Part shown: positions 26,720 through 35,457 of the stretch, piece by piece | How the letters are laid out: each line of letters opens with the position of its first letter | How positions within the stretch are numbered: the first letter of the stretch is position 1 | DNA from: Prevotella sp. | GTDB lineage: Bacteria > Bacteroidota > Bacteroidia > Bacteroidales > Bacteroidaceae | DNA length: 64,000 bases | Direction: 5' to 3' | NCBI GenBank assembly: GCA_017442825.1 | Contig: JAFRYZ010000003.1 | Span: 1-64,000, forward strand | Notes under the pieces: model-generated | The model's database searches: none | What the model saw: only the letters and a program-made list of their open reading frames with translations | Told to the model about the DNA's origin: nothing | Program-made: the position numbers and the translations under genes

Positions 26720-27255
26720 TCAAACAGTTGTTCCCATTTTCTGAAGCGTTCGACACCCGCTGCGCCAAATTTGGCTAAGCTGTATTCTGCTTGTTCAATG
26801 GTCTTTTCGCGGTCGGGCTTGGTCTTGGAAAAAAACTTGTCGGCATAGCAGATGAGCTGCTCTTCCAAAGTCTCCGGTAAGAAATCCTGATGGGGGAGGG
26901 GCAGTCCTTGTTGTATTACTTCCTCGCAGGAGATGCCGGCACCCGTATGACGTTCGCACACCCTTGCGTGTCTGGGGTATCCCTCGTTTCTCAGCATCTC
27001 GGCTCCTATGCGCCCGTGCAGGATGTAAGGCTCGTTGCCGAAGCATTGTATGCCTGGTGCGTTGCAACGGATGATGCCGATGTCGTGTAGCATGGCAGCT
27101 TCTTTAATGAAAGGCATGTCGAGGTGTAGCTCCGGATGCATAGAACCAATCTGCAGCGCTTTTTTCGCTACAGATTGGCTATGTCTGAGGAGAATTGTTT
27201 TCAGTTCTGAATCCGCTTCTCCGTAATACTTATCGATCAGCGTCCGATAGTCCAT
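26716..27255 (-). CDS. HD-domain phosphohydrolase
   Basis: The 179-residue HD-superfamily protein carries the metal motif LHDIG (about 55-59) plus an upstream His in HSQSVAKKA. The downstream segment HARVCERHTGAGISCEEV, with RHTG and a later YADKF, follows the pattern of HDIG proteins that act on nucleotides or phosphate esters. The substrate cannot be told. It lies between the decarboxylase subunit gene (54-bp gap) and lptD (4-bp overlap), which suggests a shared mRNA but no evident shared pathway. Confidence 0.85.
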   Translation of the reverse strand: MDYRTLIDKYYGEADSELKTILLRHSQSVAKKALQIGSMHPELHLDMPFIKEAAMLHDIGIIRCNAPGIQCFGNEPYILHGRIGAEMLRNEGYPRHARVCERHTGAGISCEEVIQQGLPLPHQDFLPETLEEQLICYADKFFSKTKPDREKTIEQAEYSLAKFGAAGVERFRKWEQLFE

Positions 27256-27309
27256 GTTTTCAAGTCCCGTTTGTCAACCTCCCCGAAAGAGAGGTCTTGC
27301 AGGGACGTT

Positions 27310-29085
27310 CTATTTTTCTTTTCTCTCAATCCAAGCCAGCACGTCGCCTTTGTTGACTTTTGAACCTTGTTTGGCAGCAATTTCCACCAGTTTGCCTCCG
27401 AGTGCAGCAGGGATGGTGACAAATTCGCCCCAGGTCGCTTGGATGTAGCAGAAGGAATCGCCTTCTTCGTATTCCTTGCCGATATACGGCTCTACCGTAG
27501 CCACAGCCTCGCCGTCGCCGCCAAACTCCCAGAACACCTGTCCCTTGACAGGAGCTACAATGGCATCAGCCTTGGCATGTTTAAAGGCAGCCATTTCCTC
27601 AGCCGAGAGGGAGGAGCCCAACTCGGCATCTTTAGCTTTTTGCAAGTCTGCCAGGAAGTTCTTTTTTGCTTGTCCGCTCTTGTAGTTGCGATACTGCTCA
27701 GGGTGCATAGCCAGCTCCCACAGTTCTTCATCGTCTTTGCCATATTCCCATCCGTTCTCGTCCATTTCCTTGCGGAAGTCGTCGAGGGCATTGGGAATGA
27801 GTGTATGCGGGTCGGCTGTCGTAAACTCGCGACCTTGCTTCTTGGCAAGTTCTATCAGTTCGGGGTCTATATCGCCAGGAATTTTGCCGCTCTTGCCGAG
27901 AATCATGCCCCACATCGAGTCGTCCATCATCACAAAGCGTCCCTTTCCTTGTTCCATAGTGAGCAGGTTCATCAAGGCGATATTCTTCACATACTGAGAG
28001 AACGGCGTTACCAGTGGTGGATAGCCTACACGCGGCCATACATATTCCACCTCCTTGAACAGTTTCACCAACATATCGTCGGTAGAGAGTTCTTCTTCAC
28101 CGCGCTTCTTGCGGATGTTGTTGATGGTACCCATGATGCCACCGAGGTCAGCCATCATCGAACCCATCATGCCGCCCGGAAGACCGCATCCCAGCAACAG
28201 AGACGACATCACCTTGTTGCCCGGATTGATGAAGTAGCCCAGCCATTCGTCGATGAACTCCTGAGTCAGCGAACGTGCCTTCATGTAGGCGTTCATGTTG
28301 ATTTCCGGCACGTCGAAACCTTCGTTCTTCAACATCGACTGCACGGAGATGACGTCAGGATGTACCTTTCCCCATGACAACGGTTCAATAGCGGTGTCAA
28401 TGATGTCGGCACCATTCTCGCAGACCTCTAAAATGCTTGCCATAGACAGTCCCGGACCGCTGTGACCATGATACTGGATGATAATCTGCGGATATTTCTC
28501 CTTGATCATTTTCGTCAGTTTGCCCAAAAATGCAGGCTGACCAATACCCGCCATGTCCTTCAGACAAATTTCCTCGGCACCAGCTGCAATCACCTGGTCG
28601 GCAATGTTCATGTAGTACTCTAATGTGTGAACTGGCGAGGTGGTAATGCAGAGTGTAGCCTGAGGCGTCATACCAGCCTCCTTTGCCCACTTGATGCTTG
28701 GAATGATGTTGCGGACATCATTCAAACCGTCGAAGATACGTGGGATGTCCACACCCTGGGCGTGCTTCACCTTGTACATCAAAGCACGCACATCGTCGGG
28801 CACGGGATACATGCGAAGTGCATTCAGACCGCGGTCCAGCATGTGCGTCTTAATGCCAGCTTCGTTGAACGGCTTACAGAAGGCGCGCACGGCATCGTTA
28901 GGGTTTTCGCCAGCCAACAGATTCACCTGTTCGAAGGCACCGCCATTAGTTTCAACACGGGCAAAACAGCCCATTTCAATAATCACGGGAGCAATACGCT
29001 CCAACTGGTCTTTGCGTGGCTGGAACTTACCAGAACTCTGCCACATGTCTCGGTAAACGAGACTAAACTGTATTTTCTTCTTCAT
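27310..29085 (-). CDS. Oxaloacetate decarboxylase alpha subunit / pyruvate carboxylase subunit B-like, without the biotinyl lysine
   Basis: Residues about 1-300 form a TIM-barrel carboxyltransferase domain (FSLVYRDMWQSSG, LKDMAGIGQPAFLG, YHGHSGPGLSMASILEV with its metal histidines). A PYC_OADA helical domain follows, then a lipoyl/biotinyl-like domain (about 515-591). In the last domain the turn that should read AMKM is QATWGE (Gln550 to Glu555), so there is no lysine to biotinylate. In carboxyltransferases of this family biotin may instead sit on a separate carrier subunit, as in methylmalonyl-CoA decarboxylase complexes. No such carrier or membrane beta subunit is adjacent here. A TACCTTTG box lies at 29118-29125 (minus strand). 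Confidence 0.85.
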   Translation of the reverse strand: MKKKIQFSLVYRDMWQSSGKFQPRKDQLERIAPVIIEMGCFARVETNGGAFEQVNLLAGENPNDAVRAFCKPFNEAGIKTHMLDRGLNALRMYPVPDDVRALMYKVKHAQGVDIPRIFDGLNDVRNIIPSIKWAKEAGMTPQATLCITTSPVHTLEYYMNIADQVIAAGAEEICLKDMAGIGQPAFLGKLTKMIKEKYPQIIIQYHGHSGPGLSMASILEVCENGADIIDTAIEPLSWGKVHPDVISVQSMLKNEGFDVPEINMNAYMKARSLTQEFIDEWLGYFINPGNKVMSSLLLGCGLPGGMMGSMMADLGGIMGTINNIRKKRGEEELSTDDMLVKLFKEVEYVWPRVGYPPLVTPFSQYVKNIALMNLLTMEQGKGRFVMMDDSMWGMILGKSGKIPGDIDPELIELAKKQGREFTTADPHTLIPNALDDFRKEMDENGWEYGKDDEELWELAMHPEQYRNYKSGQAKKNFLADLQKAKDAELGSSLSAEEMAAFKHAKADAIVAPVKGQVFWEFGGDGEAVATVEPYIGKEYEEGDSFCYIQATWGEFVTIPAALGGKLVEIAAKQGSKVNKGDVLAWIERKEK

Positions 29086-29117
29086 ATTCTTTTATCCTTC
29101 AAGTCCCTATTGGGGTG

Positions 29118-29179
29118 CAAAGGTACGAAAAAATTTCAATTGACGATTGTCAATTATCAATTATTTTATAGTACCTTTG
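29118..29179. promoter_or_regulatory. Divergent promoter region with heptamer array
   Basis: TACCTTTG on the minus strand (29118-29125) faces the decarboxylase gene and TACCTTTG on the plus strand (29172-29179) faces the lipoprotein gene. A heptamer array (29136-29163: TCAATTG, ACGATTG, TCAATTA, TCAATTA) lies between and occupies the expected -33 positions. No canonical TTTG is visible for either. Confidence 0.6.
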
Positions 29180-29205
29180 TCGCCAAGAAAAGAAACATGT
29201 GAAAA

Positions 29206-30021
29206 ATGAAACGATTACCATATCTCGTGTTGCTGGCTGTCTGCCTCCTGTTGGCAGCCTGTGGCTCGCGTAAAGGCAACGAGAAAGAAGCTATCGACCT
29301 CAGTAAAAAACTACCAGGCGACCAAATGATTTACGGTCTTGCCTGCGACGGCTGTACCGACTCCGTGCTGGTGTTCCTGCCTAACGATGGCGGCGATCCC
29401 GTAACCTACAATATTGTTCAAGCCATGCGAAAGCATCAGGTATACGGTCATCCTGAAGTTGGCGACTGGGTGGGTATCATGCTCAATCCGAAAGACTCTA
29501 CAGAAGCCATCTTTGTTGTTGATCTCGACCAACTGAAAGGCACATGGACCTATCAGGTTTTACCAACCATTCGTGCTACAGCAACTCAAAAGGAGCATGA
29601 GATAGAAGCCAACCTTACTGATTCCATGCGTGCCCTGCTTTTCGTTCCGCGCGAATACGGTTTCACGCTCAAGCGCCATCGTGCGGCCTCTTCTGTCGGC
29701 AACGTTTATAAAGGAAATTCCTTGACTACTGAAGACTTAGTCGAGTATCCGCCCGTTCCTCATTATACAGGCTGGGTAACTTGGAACGGCAAGATCATTC
29801 TCACACGCGATACTGCAGATATGAAGACTCGCCAGCGACTGCCCGAACATAAAATTCAGCACGATACTTTGGAGTTTGTCTATATGAAAGACGACTCGCT
29901 GGTGCTGCGCTCTGCAGGGAAAGTCATCAGTTTCCATAGGCAAGAGAATGCCCGTGATGCCAATAAGAAAGCTCAAGCAGCGGCAGCCAAGCAGGCAGCA
30001 GCTGATACTATCAAAAAGTGA
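29206..30021 (+). CDS. Lipoprotein of unknown function
   Basis: This is a 271-residue protein with a lipoprotein signal (LVLLAVCLLLAAC, lipidated Cys19). The mature part contains two similar beta-rich halves: one around residues 40-110 with CDGCTDSVLVFLPNDGG, and one around 190-250 with TGWVTWNGKIILT and DTLEFVYMKDDSLVLRS. This is reminiscent of lipocalin-like folds. The C-terminus is an Ala/Lys-rich tail. It is probably anchored in the outer or inner membrane facing the periplasm. I recall no experimentally defined family. It is convergent with queF. Confidence 0.75.
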   Translation: MKRLPYLVLLAVCLLLAACGSRKGNEKEAIDLSKKLPGDQMIYGLACDGCTDSVLVFLPNDGGDPVTYNIVQAMRKHQVYGHPEVGDWVGIMLNPKDSTEAIFVVDLDQLKGTWTYQVLPTIRATATQKEHEIEANLTDSMRALLFVPREYGFTLKRHRAASSVGNVYKGNSLTTEDLVEYPPVPHYTGWVTWNGKIILTRDTADMKTRQRLPEHKIQHDTLEFVYMKDDSLVLRSAGKVISFHRQENARDANKKAQAAAAKQAAADTIKK

Positions 30022-30077
30022 AGCGTGAAGAATTGGGCGGCGATGGTATCGCCACTTACGAATAAAGAATTATTGCC

Positions 30078-30539
30078 TTATACTTCCTGTTGCATCATTC
30101 GCTTTTTCGCCATTTCTTCATATTTCGTACCTGGCTTGCCGTAGTTGGCATACGGCCAGATGCTGATGCCGCCGCGAGGCATAAAGATTCCCTTTACCTC
30201 GATATAGCGTGGGTCCATCAGCCGTATCAAGTCCTTCATGATGGTGTTCACGCAGTCTTCGTGGAATCCGCCGTGATTGCGGAAACTGAACAAGTATAGC
30301 TTCAGAGACTTGCTTTCCACCATCCGCTTGTCGGGGATATACGAAATGCGAATCTCTGCAAAATCAGGCTGTCCCGTGATTGGACACAACGTAGTAAACT
30401 CCGGGCAGTTGAAACGCACCCAGTAATCGTTTTCCTGATGCATGTTTTCAAACGTCTCCAGTACTTCCGGAGTATATTGGGGCAGGTATTCCGTATCGTT
30501 GCCCAATACTTTCAATCCCTCCTGTTTTCTGTCTTTCAT
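30078..30539 (-). CDS. queF: NADPH-dependent 7-cyano-7-deazaguanine reductase
   Basis: QueF reduces preQ0 to preQ1 in queuosine synthesis. The 153-residue single-domain (YkvM-type) enzyme has the catalytic Cys52 and Asp59 in [12 protein letters not shown] and the substrate motif [20 protein letters not shown]. No other queuosine genes are adjacent. A TATTTTTG box (minus strand, 30578-30585) lies about 40 bp upstream. Confidence 0.95.
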   Translation of the reverse strand: MKDRKQEGLKVLGNDTEYLPQYTPEVLETFENMHQENDYWVRFNCPEFTTLCPITGQPDFAEIRISYIPDKRMVESKSLKLYLFSFRNHGGFHEDCVNTIMKDLIRLMDPRYIEVKGIFMPRGGISIWPYANYGKPGTKYEEMAKKRMMQQEV

Positions 30540-30688
30540 TTCTTTTCTTTTTTTATTTTTTTTAATCTGTTCCGCTGCAAAAATATAAATAAGGTTTTAT
30601 ATCTGCAATATTCTTGATGGGAAAAACGGCAAAAAAGTCATAAAACGGCAACGTCGCAACGCGGTGGGATTTCCCGATTTTCGGGTGA

Positions 30689-30776
30689 GGCTTACTTGCA
30701 ATTCAACTACGGCTCTTTTGCCGATGAATTTGGGCTTGTTTGCCGCCCAATTACGGCTTACTTGAAAACGGGGTGT
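30689..30776 (+). repeat. 22-bp periodic array without the palindromic head (copy D1)
   Basis: Units start at 30689, 30711, 30733 and 30755, each exactly 22 bp and beginning GGCTTACTTG, GGCTCTTTTG, GGCTTGTTTG and GGCTTACTTG. Several units end in AATT plus a few bases. It aligns almost gaplessly with the reverse complement of 54789-54876. The rest of the 30540-30864 gap holds the queF promoter and nothing else I recognise. Confidence 0.75.
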
Positions 30777-30864
30777 ATGGCTGTAAGAATTTGCGAAAAT
30801 CTGTCTTTTTTCCCTAACGTTTTCCTTTCGCTATGATTTGAAACTAGTTCCTTGCGGTAAGCAC

Positions 30865-31728
30865 TCAAAGGGGGCGTACAATTCTGATACCAAGACTGGC
30901 TGGTTGCTTCTTGAGGTAGAGATAGAGGGAGGTAGGGTCTTCGAGCACTTTCTTGTGGACGCTGGAGGCATGAAGCATGTGCAGACCATCTTTATGCCAT
31001 ACGGCAATGCCGAGATGGGTGGTGTCGAGGTTCTTCTTGTTCGTGACGATGCCGATGATGTCGCCGTCATGAACGATTTGGCGCAGCAGCGGAGTGTTCT
31101 TAATGTTGGCCTTGGGGATATAGCGCACACATTTGCCGTTGGTTTGGTCTTCCAACACTTTTAGCGCACGCACACGTTCGGGGTGATTCCTCAGCATGTC
31201 GTAGCTTTGGTAGTTAGTGCTCATGAAGTTGATTTTCAGCTTTTGAGCACCAAGAAAAGGAGGACGTGGCGTGTCAACAATCTCAACCAGATGCTTTTCG
31301 GCATTGTCGTCAGCCCACCATTCGAAATAGTGCAGACGGTTTTCATAACTGAGCTTGCCCTGTCGGTAGCGGATGGTCTGCAACGTTTTGACGTAGTCGC
31401 GGAATTGGTTCTTGCCCGTCTGTGCACAGTGGGTAAGCGCAAGAACGCTCTCTACATAGGTGGTGCAGTCGAGTTCGTGTAGGTTGATAACCATGCGTTC
31501 GTCGTCGGTACGGTCAAGGGTATGACCGACATAAAGAATCCCTTTCAAGGCTCGGGCAAAGTGGAGCATGGTTTGACCGACAGAGAGGTGCTTGTCTTTT
31601 GACTCACGCAATAGGTGTTCGACGAGGAGAGAGTCTTCGAGTGTATAGGGTGAAGGTTGGGCTGCCTTGACCGTTGACAAGGTAAGCAAGAGGGTGGCTA
31701 TGCAAATAAAAAGATGGCGATGTTGCAT
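30865..31728 (-). CDS. DUF1460 / N-acetylmuramoyl-L-alanine amidase-like protein
   Basis: The start at 31728 gives a signal peptide (MQHRHLFICIATLLLTLSTVKA) and a 287-residue precursor. The family pattern is present: SVGQTMLHFARALKGILYVG, the catalytic-type Cys in HELDCTTYVESVLALT, HYFEWWADDN, and a later His in TTHLGIAVWHKDGLHMLHAS. Known structures of this family show a papain-like (NlpC/P60-related) fold, so cleavage of a peptidoglycan peptide in the periplasm is likely but inferred. The frame could extend upstream to 31788, but that would run through the promoter. Confidence 0.85.
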   Translation of the reverse strand: MQHRHLFICIATLLLTLSTVKAAQPSPYTLEDSLLVEHLLRESKDKHLSVGQTMLHFARALKGILYVGHTLDRTDDERMVINLHELDCTTYVESVLALTHCAQTGKNQFRDYVKTLQTIRYRQGKLSYENRLHYFEWWADDNAEKHLVEIVDTPRPPFLGAQKLKINFMSTNYQSYDMLRNHPERVRALKVLEDQTNGKCVRYIPKANIKNTPLLRQIVHDGDIIGIVTNKKNLDTTHLGIAVWHKDGLHMLHASSVHKKVLEDPTSLYLYLKKQPASLGIRIVRPL

Positions 31729-31751
31729 TGTTTCTTCATTCTGATCGACTG

Positions 31752-31820
31752 CAAAGTTAGCAAATAATTCATAATTATCAATTATCAATTATCAATTGTC
31801 AATTATTATTTCTACCTTTG
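31752..31820. promoter_or_regulatory. Divergent promoter region with heptamer array
   Basis: On the minus strand TAACTTTG (31752-31759) faces the amidase-like gene. 19 bp upstream is ATTG (CAAT at 31779-31782), which lies inside a four-unit heptamer array (31778-31805). On the plus strand TACCTTTG (31813-31820) faces the thioredoxin-like gene. Here a repeat unit may provide the -33 element. Confidence 0.6.
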
Positions 31821-31848
31821 TCCCGCAATTCAATAAGATAAAGGAAAA

Positions 31849-32724
31849 ATGAAAAAGTTTTTGTTGGTGGTTTCCGCAGTGTTGATAACGCTGGGTTGCA
31901 AGCCTGTACAGGCGCAGAAGAATGGTGAAGACGGACCGAAGAACGACAAGTTGGAGTCTTATCAGGAAAAGTTGGCTCAGATAGACAAGGAGGGCGAGCG
32001 CATGATGCAAGCCTATCGTGAACTGGGCATGAAACAGCAGCTGGCACCGACGGAGGCTGGCAAGCAGCGTTTGGAGCAGCTGATGGATTCGCTTCAGACC
32101 TTGTCAAACGAACAGGCTGCCATTGTGTTGAAGATGGCAGAAACCAACAAACAGTCGAAGGTGCCCGCAAAGTATATCTCACAGGTATATTATGACTTGA
32201 CATACGACCAGCTGAAGGGTATTCTGACACCGGATGCTGCATACTATAACGAACCGGAACTGAAAGAGGCTAAAGCTCATCTGGAGGCTTTGGAGAAGCG
32301 AGCACCGGGAAAGATGTTCCACGAACTGACGATGGCCGACCCCGACGGCAAGCAGCACAAACTGAGCGAGTGGGCAGGCAAGGGCAACTACGTGCTGGTA
32401 GATTTCTGGGCTTCGTGGTGCGGACCCTGTCGCATGGAGATGCCTACCGTAGTGGCTGCTTATGAAAAGTATCACCAGAAGGGATTTGACGTGGTAGGTG
32501 TGTCGTTTGACAACAAGGTTGACGCTTGGAAGGCTGCCATCGGGCAGCTGAAGATGCCGTGGCACCACATCTCCGACCTGAAAGGCTGGGAATGTGCTGC
32601 ATCAGCGCTCTATGGTGTTCGTTCTATTCCTTCGAATGTGTTGTTGGACGGAACGGGTAAGATTGTTGCAACAGACTTGCGTGGTGAAAAACTGCTGACG
32701 ACGCTGGAAAAAATATATCAATAA
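31849..32724 (+). CDS. TlpA-like thioredoxin-fold thiol-disulfide oxidoreductase
   Basis: The 291-residue exported protein has an N-terminal signal ending near VQAQ (the Cys17 in LGC could alternatively be lipidated). A helical region rich in Gln/Lys/Glu (about 30-160) precedes a TlpA/AhpC-TSA domain (about 165-291). Its active site is WASWCGPC (Cys191, Cys194), with a downstream cis-proline-type segment VRSIPSNVLLDGTG. Such proteins reduce or isomerise periplasmic disulfides in Bacteroidales. It lies divergent from the amidase-like gene. Confidence 0.88.
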   Translation: MKKFLLVVSAVLITLGCKPVQAQKNGEDGPKNDKLESYQEKLAQIDKEGERMMQAYRELGMKQQLAPTEAGKQRLEQLMDSLQTLSNEQAAIVLKMAETNKQSKVPAKYISQVYYDLTYDQLKGILTPDAAYYNEPELKEAKAHLEALEKRAPGKMFHELTMADPDGKQHKLSEWAGKGNYVLVDFWASWCGPCRMEMPTVVAAYEKYHQKGFDVVGVSFDNKVDAWKAAIGQLKMPWHHISDLKGWECAASALYGVRSIPSNVLLDGTGKIVATDLRGEKLLTTLEKIYQ

Positions 32725-32832
32725 GGAATTCATAGATGATTTCTTGCGCTCCGTTGGTGCTCAGGCGCTTTGCAGAGGCCCCTGCAGACGGGCAAGCCAG
32801 AACGAGGAGCAAGGAAACAAATTAGGGAAATC

Positions 32833-33804
32833 ATGTTGCTGAATATCCTGATGATTGTCGGAGGCATTGCCCTCGTGTTGTGGGGCGCCGACAGGCTGAC
32901 AGACGGTGCTGTGGGCATCGCTGAACGATTGTGTATTCCACAGATTATTATCGGTCTGACTGTCGTAGCGATGGGTACGTCGATGCCTGAATTCTGCGTC
33001 AGCCTTGTATCTGCAGTAAAAGGTACGCCCGACTTGGCTGTGGGCAACGTGGTGGGAAGTAATGTTTTCAATACCTTACTCATCGTGGGTGTTGCATCGC
33101 TGGTTGCCCCCATTACCATCTTGCGCACTACTGTGCGCAAAGATATTCCTTTTGCGGTGATGGCATCAGCATGGTTGGTCATCATCTGTGGTGATGGCAC
33201 CTTGTCGCGCTTCGATGCTGCCACTATGTTCTTCCTCTTCCTTGCCTTTATGTATATCTCGGTAAAGGGCGCAATGGGAGAAGGAGCAAAGAAACAGGCG
33301 ACAGACGGAACGATGAGCGGAGAGAGTGAAGAAAACGAGGAAGGCAGGAAACGGGTTCCTCTATGGAAATCTGTAGGATTGATTGTGTTGGGACTGGCTT
33401 GTCTTGTTGGCGGCTCGAACATCTTTGTGGAAGGCGCAACCGAAGTGGCGGCTGCCTTAGGTGTCAGCGACGCGGTGATTGGTCTGACTGTCGTGGCTAT
33501 GGGCACATCGATGCCGGAACTGGCTACCACCGTAGTGTCGGCACGCAAGGGAAACAGCGGCATTGCCATCGGCAACGTACTGGGATCTAACGTCTTTAAT
33601 ATTCTGATGGTATTGGGACTGACGGGCATCATCTGCCCAATGACGATTCAAGGGATTACGCAAGTGGATTTCACCGTGCTGGTAGGTTCGATGATTCTCC
33701 TGTGGCTGTTCTCGTTTACGAAGCTTACCATACAACGATGGGAGGGTGCCGTACTGACAATTATCTTTATGGTTTATCTTGTATGGCTTATAGTAAACGT
33801 CTAA
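32833..33804 (+). CDS. CaCA-family Na+/Ca2+ (cation/proton) exchanger
   Basis: The start at 32833 (MLLNILMIVGGIALVLWGAD) begins the first membrane helix; upstream Met codons give only a polar extension. Two inverted homologous halves carry the alpha-repeat motifs GTSMPEFCVSLVSA...GNVVGSNVFNTLLIVG and GTSMPELATTVVSA...GNVLGSNVFNILMVLG. About ten membrane segments are expected. A charged central loop (GEGAKKQATDGTMSGESEEN, about residues 150-180) separates the halves. The family moves Ca2+ or another cation out in exchange for Na+, K+ or H+. Confidence 0.92.
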   Translation: MLLNILMIVGGIALVLWGADRLTDGAVGIAERLCIPQIIIGLTVVAMGTSMPEFCVSLVSAVKGTPDLAVGNVVGSNVFNTLLIVGVASLVAPITILRTTVRKDIPFAVMASAWLVIICGDGTLSRFDAATMFFLFLAFMYISVKGAMGEGAKKQATDGTMSGESEENEEGRKRVPLWKSVGLIVLGLACLVGGSNIFVEGATEVAAALGVSDAVIGLTVVAMGTSMPELATTVVSARKGNSGIAIGNVLGSNVFNILMVLGLTGIICPMTIQGITQVDFTVLVGSMILLWLFSFTKLTIQRWEGAVLTIIFMVYLVWLIVNV

Positions 33805-33874
33805 ACGCTAACTCCTAAACCTTCGGCTCTCGTTCGAGCTTGCTCGCATGCAGAGCGAAGCAGCGCAAGAACTC

Positions 33875-34498
33875 TCAAACTATATACTCAAACTCGTCAA
33901 AATGGGTGAAGCCCATCTCCAAGAGTATGTGACGGCTGCTGACAACAGCCGCCTTTGTATTGTATTCGGGGATAAGCGGTAGGCGGATAAGGCAATTGTC
34001 GGCCACTCCTTGTTTTGCCAGCCACCGCAGGTTGCCTGTCACGCGTCGGTTGCTGCGTCGGGTATAGGCATGGTAGATGTCTGGATTCATGTCTTTCACG
34101 TCTATAATCCACTGTGATACAAAAGGCAAGAGCGTTTGCAAGTGACGGCGTTCTACGTTCAGGCTGGTTTCCAGCGTGATGCGCCAACGCGGGTCTGCCA
34201 ACTGGCAGAACTCGCTGATAAACTGGCTGCGCAGACATGGTTCACCACCACCAAAGCAGATTCCGCCATCGGTGGAGAGAAAATACAAGTTATCTATCTT
34301 GACTTGTTCCAACAGCATTTCGGGTGTCAGTATCTGACCGATACCACTGGCATGGTTGCATTGTGGATTAAGACAATAACGGCAACGCAAAGGACATCCG
34401 TGAAAGGCTACGAGGGTGGTGACACCGTTGCCGTCAATACCCATGCGGTGACGGTTGATACCTATCAGAGGCGCTTCGATATGGTTGATACCAGTCAT
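33875..34498 (-). CDS. Radical SAM activating enzyme-like protein (PFL-activase/YjjW type)
   Basis: The 207-residue protein has the radical SAM cluster Cys35-x3-Cys39-x2-Cys42 (GCPLRCRYC), GGICFGGGEPCL for SAM contact, and WIIDVKDMNPDIYHAYTRRS typical of glycyl-radical-enzyme activases. It is shorter than PflA and lacks the extra ferredoxin domain. No glycyl-radical enzyme is adjacent, so its partner is unknown. It lies 12 bp after the EamA transporter gene on the same strand and is convergent with the exchanger gene. Confidence 0.82.
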   Translation of the reverse strand: MTGINHIEAPLIGINRHRMGIDGNGVTTLVAFHGCPLRCRYCLNPQCNHASGIGQILTPEMLLEQVKIDNLYFLSTDGGICFGGGEPCLRSQFISEFCQLADPRWRITLETSLNVERRHLQTLLPFVSQWIIDVKDMNPDIYHAYTRRSNRRVTGNLRWLAKQGVADNCLIRLPLIPEYNTKAAVVSSRHILLEMGFTHFDEFEYIV

Positions 34499-34510
34499 TT
34501 TTTCTCCTTA

Positions 34511-35380
34511 TTATTTCTTATTGGCAATAAATACACCGACGAGAATCAAAGCAGAGCCAGCGTAGGCGACAGCTGTCATAGGCTCTTGCAGGAAGAGGGC
34601 ACTGATAATGACGGTGCTGATGGGGTTGAGATAGACGTAGTTGGAGGTGCGGATGGCGCCAAGACGGTGGATGATGTAACTCCACACGGCAAAGCAGGCA
34701 AAGGAGCCGATGAGGCCTAAGAATAGCAGGTTGCCCCACACAACGGGGTTGGCAAATGCCGACACGGGAAACGACCAAGGATGGAAAGCGAAGAGGGGGA
34801 GGATAGTCACAATGCCGTAGAAGAATACTTTGCGGGTGATAAAAACGGCACCGTAGCGCCCGGAAACAAACTTAATAAGGATGCTATAGACCGCCCAGCA
34901 GAGGGCTGCCGCTAACGCCAGCAAGTCACCTACAGGACTGAGTCTAAGGATAAAGTGCCCGTTGAAGATGACCATGCCCATGCCGATGAGTGCCATGAGC
35001 GAACCTCCGAAAAGATTACGTGAAGCGTAAACGTCTTTCAGTAGTAGCAAGCCGAGTAATGTAGTCCAAAGTGGGGCTGTGCAGACGATGAACGACACGT
35101 TGTTGACATAGGAGATGCCGACAGCGATATTCTCGGCAAGGAAATAGAGGGAGCCGCCCGTGATGCCGAGAAGCATCATCCATGCCTCGTCTTTCCAGTT
35201 GTTGCACCAAAGACGGCGTGGGGAAATGAACCAGATGCAGACGTATGCCAACACAAAACGGACGAGGAAAATCTCCTCTGCACGCATGCCGGCAAGAAGC
35301 AGAAACTTCGAGTTGACGAACGTTGCGCCCCAGAAGAGCACAACGATGACGGCGGTGAGATGATAAAAAACGTTAGACAA
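34511..35380 (-). CDS. EamA/DMT-family transporter
   Basis: This is a drug/metabolite transporter with ten membrane segments in two EamA halves, for example LTAVIVVLFWGATFVNSKFLL, FLAENIAVGISYVNNVSFIV, LLALAAALCWAVYSILIKFV and VAYAGSALILVGVFIANKK. I place the start at a TTG (35380, LSNVFYHLTAV) about 290 codons before the stop. The frame continues upstream to 35554 without a nearer ATG, but that would cross the opposite gene's promoter and coding region. The substrate is unknown. The start position is uncertain. Confidence 0.8.
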   Translation of the reverse strand: MSNVFYHLTAVIVVLFWGATFVNSKFLLLAGMRAEEIFLVRFVLAYVCIWFISPRRLWCNNWKDEAWMMLLGITGGSLYFLAENIAVGISYVNNVSFIVCTAPLWTTLLGLLLLKDVYASRNLFGGSLMALIGMGMVIFNGHFILRLSPVGDLLALAAALCWAVYSILIKFVSGRYGAVFITRKVFFYGIVTILPLFAFHPWSFPVSAFANPVVWGNLLFLGLIGSFACFAVWSYIIHRLGAIRTSNYVYLNPISTVIISALFLQEPMTAVAYAGSALILVGVFIANKK

Positions 35381-35406
35381 GAATTTGAAAATTAACCTGT
35401 TTTTAT

Positions 35407-35437
35407 TTTGAGTTGTCCTTGTATCGTTGTATCTTTG
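35407..35437 (+). promoter_or_regulatory. Promoter of the small Cys-rich gene
   Basis: TTTG at 35407-35410 and TATCTTTG at 35430-35437 are separated by 19 bp, a near-ideal Bacteroidetes promoter that fixes the downstream start at 35458. Confidence 0.8.
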
Positions 35438-35457
35438 CCGAAAATAGCAGTTGTTAT

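Noticed and set aside
27367..28377. Plus-strand frame of 336 residues
   Set aside because: It is the antisense shadow of the decarboxylase subunit gene; His/Gln/Val-rich composition is typical of such shadows.
34136..34720. Plus-strand frame of 194 residues
   Set aside because: It is antisense to the radical SAM and transporter genes, both of which have clear motifs.
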